Assembly: GCA_003283685.1 (NCBI GenBank)
Contig: QBWD01000024.1
Coordinates: 1-16,506, forward strand
Direction: 5' to 3'
Source: Prochlorococcus sp. AG-315-D17
GTDB taxonomy: Bacteria; Cyanobacteriota; Cyanobacteriia; PCC-6307; Cyanobiaceae
Length of the DNA stretch: 16,506 bases
In this document: piece after piece, positions 14,222-16,506 of the stretch
How positions within the stretch are numbered: the first letter of the stretch is position 1
How the letters are laid out: each line of letters opens with the position of its first letter
Program-made: the position numbers and the translations under genes
Notes under the pieces: generated by a model
Seen by the model: only the letters and a program-made list of their open reading frames with translations
Databases searched by the model: none
What the model was told of the DNA's origin: nothing

Positions 14222-15001
14222 TTATTCCTGCGAATTCCTAAAAGGTCTAATCCCTTCCCATGTAATGTGATCAGCAAAAAAGCCAAAAGCACAGGGGATC
14301 ACCTCTAACTCTTTCGAAAGCGCCTCTCTAAACAAATTCCCATACAAAGGATCTGCAGAATCAGCAGGTGCAAAAAGTTTAAGGTCTCTTCTACTTATGC
14401 AAGGGATCAATATCGCTTTAAACTTTGGACTTATAGCCATCAGTTCTCTCAAGTGTTTCTGACCTCTTTTAGTTACTGTGTCTGGGAATAGCGCCAATGA
14501 TCCATCACACCAGGTTGTGTTTTTGACTTCTATATATATATTTCGACTATCTTTATTAATTTCTTTAGGCTTGAGCATTAAATCGATTCGACTTTTCCCT
14601 TCAACCCCATAAACCACTTCTGGATGAATACTTGAAATTGGACCTAATTGATTTTCAAGACAATCTTCTTCTATCAAGGACCTGATTAATTTATTTGGTA
14701 AAGCAGTATTAATTCCAACCCAGCAACTATTGTCTTTCCCCTCACTTGGCACCGCTGCCTGCTCCCAAGACCAATCTAATTTTCTATTAGGAGAAGGAGC
14801 ATACTTAACTCTGACCCTGCCTCCAGGAAACAGAACCCCCTTCATTGGTCCAGTATTGGCACAATGGGCTGTAATAATTTGCCCATCATCCAATTTTATT
14901 TCTGCCAAAAATCTCTTGTATCTTTTTATTAGTACCCCCTCAACAAGAGGTGGAAACTCAATAAGAGGCTTTCCTATTTCAACCACAGTATCAACATTCA
15001 A
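14222..15001 (-). CDS. sfsA: SfsA-family protein (sugar fermentation stimulation homologue)
   Basis: This 259-residue SfsA homologue was named from an E. coli gene that boosts maltose metabolism; the protein has an OB-like DNA-binding part and a PD-(D/E)XK nuclease-like fold, but its true role is unclear. Conserved blocks are LIKRYKRFLAEI (24-35), HCANTGPM (46-53), SRIDLML (137-143), YIEVKNTTW (156-164) and FPDTVTKRGQKHLREL (172-187); Asp140 and Glu158-x-Lys160 fit the nuclease-type core. The start is uncertain: there is no in-frame ATG. TTG at 14999-15001 is the first candidate after the upstream stop (TGA at 15020-15022) and GTG at 14984-14986 is the second. Both lie before the conserved IEFPPL, so the core is unaffected. 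It diverges from murJ with about 60 nt between starts. Confidence 0.88.
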   Translation of the reverse strand: MNVDTVVEIGKPLIEFPPLVEGVLIKRYKRFLAEIKLDDGQIITAHCANTGPMKGVLFPGGRVRVKYAPSPNRKLDWSWEQAAVPSEGKDNSCWVGINTALPNKLIRSLIEEDCLENQLGPISSIHPEVVYGVEGKSRIDLMLKPKEINKDSRNIYIEVKNTTWCDGSLALFPDTVTKRGQKHLRELMAISPKFKAILIPCISRRDLKLFAPADSADPLYGNLFREALSKELEVIPCAFGFFADHITWEGIRPFRNSQE

Positions 15002-15061
15002 AGAAAGGTTATAAATACATCATAAATAGATCAATGAGAGTTATTTTTTTTCATAACTAAC

Positions 15062-16506
15062 ATGACGAAATCAATATCAAAAATTGCTTTTATTGTGACT
15101 CTTGGAACATTAGCAAGCAAATTTGGAGGCATGGCAAGGCAATTGGTAATTGCAGGTGCCTTTGGAATCAGCTCTTCTTATGATGCCTACAATTATGCAT
15201 ACATATTTCCTGGATTTTTCTTAGTTCTTCTAGGAGGAATAAACGGACCATTGCACAATTCAATGGTTACACTTCTATCAGATAAAAATAAATCTGATAG
15301 CAAATTAATCTTTAGCTCAATAAATACATCCTTAACTTTCATATTATTACTTTTAAGTATATTTATTTTCTTTTCATCAGATTTAATTATAAAAATTGTA
15401 GGGCCTGGCTTAACACCAGAAATAAGCGCTATAGCTTCTGAACAATTGAAAATAATGTCTCCTATAATATTCATTTCAGGATTATTAGGACTAGGGTTTG
15501 GGACTCTTAATGCTAAGGAAGAATTTCTTATTCCTGCAATCTCCCCATTAATATCTAGCTTAATAATTATAGTTGCGGTATCAAATTTTTGGATCAACAA
15601 AGATAGTACAATTAATCCATATCAAGAAGATCTAAGAGGAGGTATAATTCTTGCAAAAGCTACATTTATAGGGGCATTATCCCAGTACATAATTCAAATA
15701 CCTTTTCTAATAAAAAAAGGAATCTTCGAAATAAAGTTGACATTAAAAACTAAATATTCAGAAATAAAAAGAGCTTGGAGAATGATTGCTCCTGCTACAC
15801 TATCTACAGGAATGATGCAAATTAATGTTGTAACTGATCTATTTTTTGCCTCTAAAATTATAGGAGCTGCAGCTGCATTAAGCTACGCAAGCTTTATAAT
15901 CCAAGCACCTCTTGGAATCATATCCAATGCAATATTAATCCCATTATTACCAGTCTTTGTAAGTCTAAGGGCGCAAAAATATCATTCTAAACTAATAGAA
16001 AAGATTCATCAAGGATTAAATATTTCATCTGCTTCTATGATATTTCTAGGTTCGATCTTCATCTCACTTGCCACTCCAATAGTGGTTATAGTATATGGAA
16101 GAGGTTCATTCAACCAAAATGCAATTAGTCTTGTAAGTCAATTATTAGTTGCCTATGCAATTGGTATGCCCTTTTACCTAGCTAGAGATTTACTAGTCAG
16201 AGTATTTTATGGAATTGAAGATGCAAGAACGCCCTTTAAAATATCAACAATTGCAATATTTTTAAATTTATTTCTTGACTGGATTTTAATAGGTGGCCCA
16301 ACTCCATGGGGTTTAATTTCACCCTTAAATTTAGGTGTGATAGGACTAGTTTTTTCTACTACATTTGTTAATTTTACAGCCTGTATATTTTTATTATTGA
16401 AATTAAATATTAAATTAGAAAATATAGATCTAAGCAAAATCATTATTCAGAATCTTAAGATATTAGCATTAGGTTTTAGCTCTGGTCTATGCTCATTCTT
16501 TATTTT
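15062..16506 (+). CDS. murJ: Lipid II flippase MurJ (MviN), 3' end beyond the window
   Basis: The frame is open from ATG 15062-15064 to the last base, giving 481 complete codons with no stop. MurJ moves lipid II across the cytoplasmic membrane for peptidoglycan assembly. The N-terminus has the family pattern (ITLGTLASKFGGMARQ-like, here IVTLGTLASKFGGMARQ), then NGPLHNSMV, many hydrophobic helices of the MOP superfamily, and conserved late motifs YGRGSF (about 344-349), YLARDLLVRVFYGIEDARTP and an NLxLxW-like LNLFLDWIL. The visible part is close to the usual total of about 510-535 residues, so only the last helices are missing. Codons are strongly AT-rich like the neighbouring genes. The start is 18 nt after a T-run and has no Shine-Dalgarno. 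Confidence 0.9.
   Translation, partial: MTKSISKIAFIVTLGTLASKFGGMARQLVIAGAFGISSSYDAYNYAYIFPGFFLVLLGGINGPLHNSMVTLLSDKNKSDSKLIFSSINTSLTFILLLLSIFIFFSSDLIIKIVGPGLTPEISAIASEQLKIMSPIIFISGLLGLGFGTLNAKEEFLIPAISPLISSLIIIVAVSNFWINKDSTINPYQEDLRGGIILAKATFIGALSQYIIQIPFLIKKGIFEIKLTLKTKYSEIKRAWRMIAPATLSTGMMQINVVTDLFFASKIIGAAAALSYASFIIQAPLGIISNAILIPLLPVFVSLRAQKYHSKLIEKIHQGLNISSASMIFLGSIFISLATPIVVIVYGRGSFNQNAISLVSQLLVAYAIGMPFYLARDLLVRVFYGIEDARTPFKISTIAIFLNLFLDWILIGGPTPWGLISPLNLGVIGLVFSTTFVNFTACIFLLLKLNIKLENIDLSKIIIQNLKILALGFSSGLCSFFI

Noticed and set aside
15193..15600. A 135-codon minus-strand open frame
   Set aside because: It lies entirely antisense inside murJ, whose frame encodes clear family motifs; the composition is a shadow of AT-rich membrane codons.
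1..16506. Mobile elements, CRISPR arrays, prophage, defence or toxin-antitoxin loci
   Set aside because: No transposase, integrase, repeat-spacer pattern or long direct repeat is seen; all sizeable frames are accounted for by core genes.

Overview
The window is AT-rich, tightly packed chromosomal DNA that looks like Prochlorococcus (Cyanobacteria), probably a low-light or intermediate clade rather than a phage or plasmid. The reasons are the 47-codon photosystem II gene psbK directly behind tgt, an Amt1-type ammonium transporter preceded by a perfect NtcA box, a cyanobacterial-type long-N-terminus IspH, a cyanobacteria-restricted DUF3155 protein, short intergenic gaps and few Shine-Dalgarno sequences. 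The clade is an inference from codon and protein style and has not been tested.

Layout, left to right. 1-190: tail of a RecB-like (TM0106-type) nuclease on the plus strand. 209-1629 (minus): pyrE followed by a ygfZ/gcvT-like folate-binding gene, sharing one base (TAATG). 1738-1810: tRNA-Met(CAU). 1825-4152 (plus): a CNNM/CBS/CorC membrane protein starting 14 nt after the tRNA, then a Gfo/Idh/MocA dehydrogenase, closed by a strong terminator at 4198-4232. 4304-5600 (minus): tgt then psbK. 5732-6469 (plus): cobS, whose conserved N-terminus seems to extend upstream of the only ATG. It converges on, and overlaps by 20 nt, a soluble histidine kinase (6450-7574, minus). 7575-7913 is the longest gene-free stretch. 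7914-8282 (plus): DUF3155 protein, overlapping by 4 nt a convergent alpha/beta hydrolase (8279-8887, minus). 8950-10506 (plus): purH. 10570-13980 (minus): amt1, then after a terminator hairpin ispH and doxX. 14222-15001 (minus): sfsA. 15062 to the window end (plus): 5' part of murJ.

Most of these are housekeeping genes: pyrimidine (pyrE) and purine (purH) synthesis, isoprenoid precursors (ispH), cobamide assembly (cobS), tRNA modification (tgt), Fe-S maintenance (ygfZ), cell-wall lipid II export (murJ), nitrogen uptake (amt1) and photosystem II (psbK). The gene set shows no shared pathway. It is a mosaic of one- to three-gene transcription units in alternating orientation, typical of a streamlined picocyanobacterial core genome.

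I found no mobile element, CRISPR array, toxin-antitoxin pair, restriction or defence cassette, or anything that convincingly amounts to an undescribed system. The points most worth a second look are regulatory or annotation-level: the NtcA site upstream of amt1, the non-AUG start of cobS, the tRNA/CNNM junction, the palindrome between tgt and cobS, and the 339-base gap ahead of DUF3155 with its unusual Shine-Dalgarno-like sequences.
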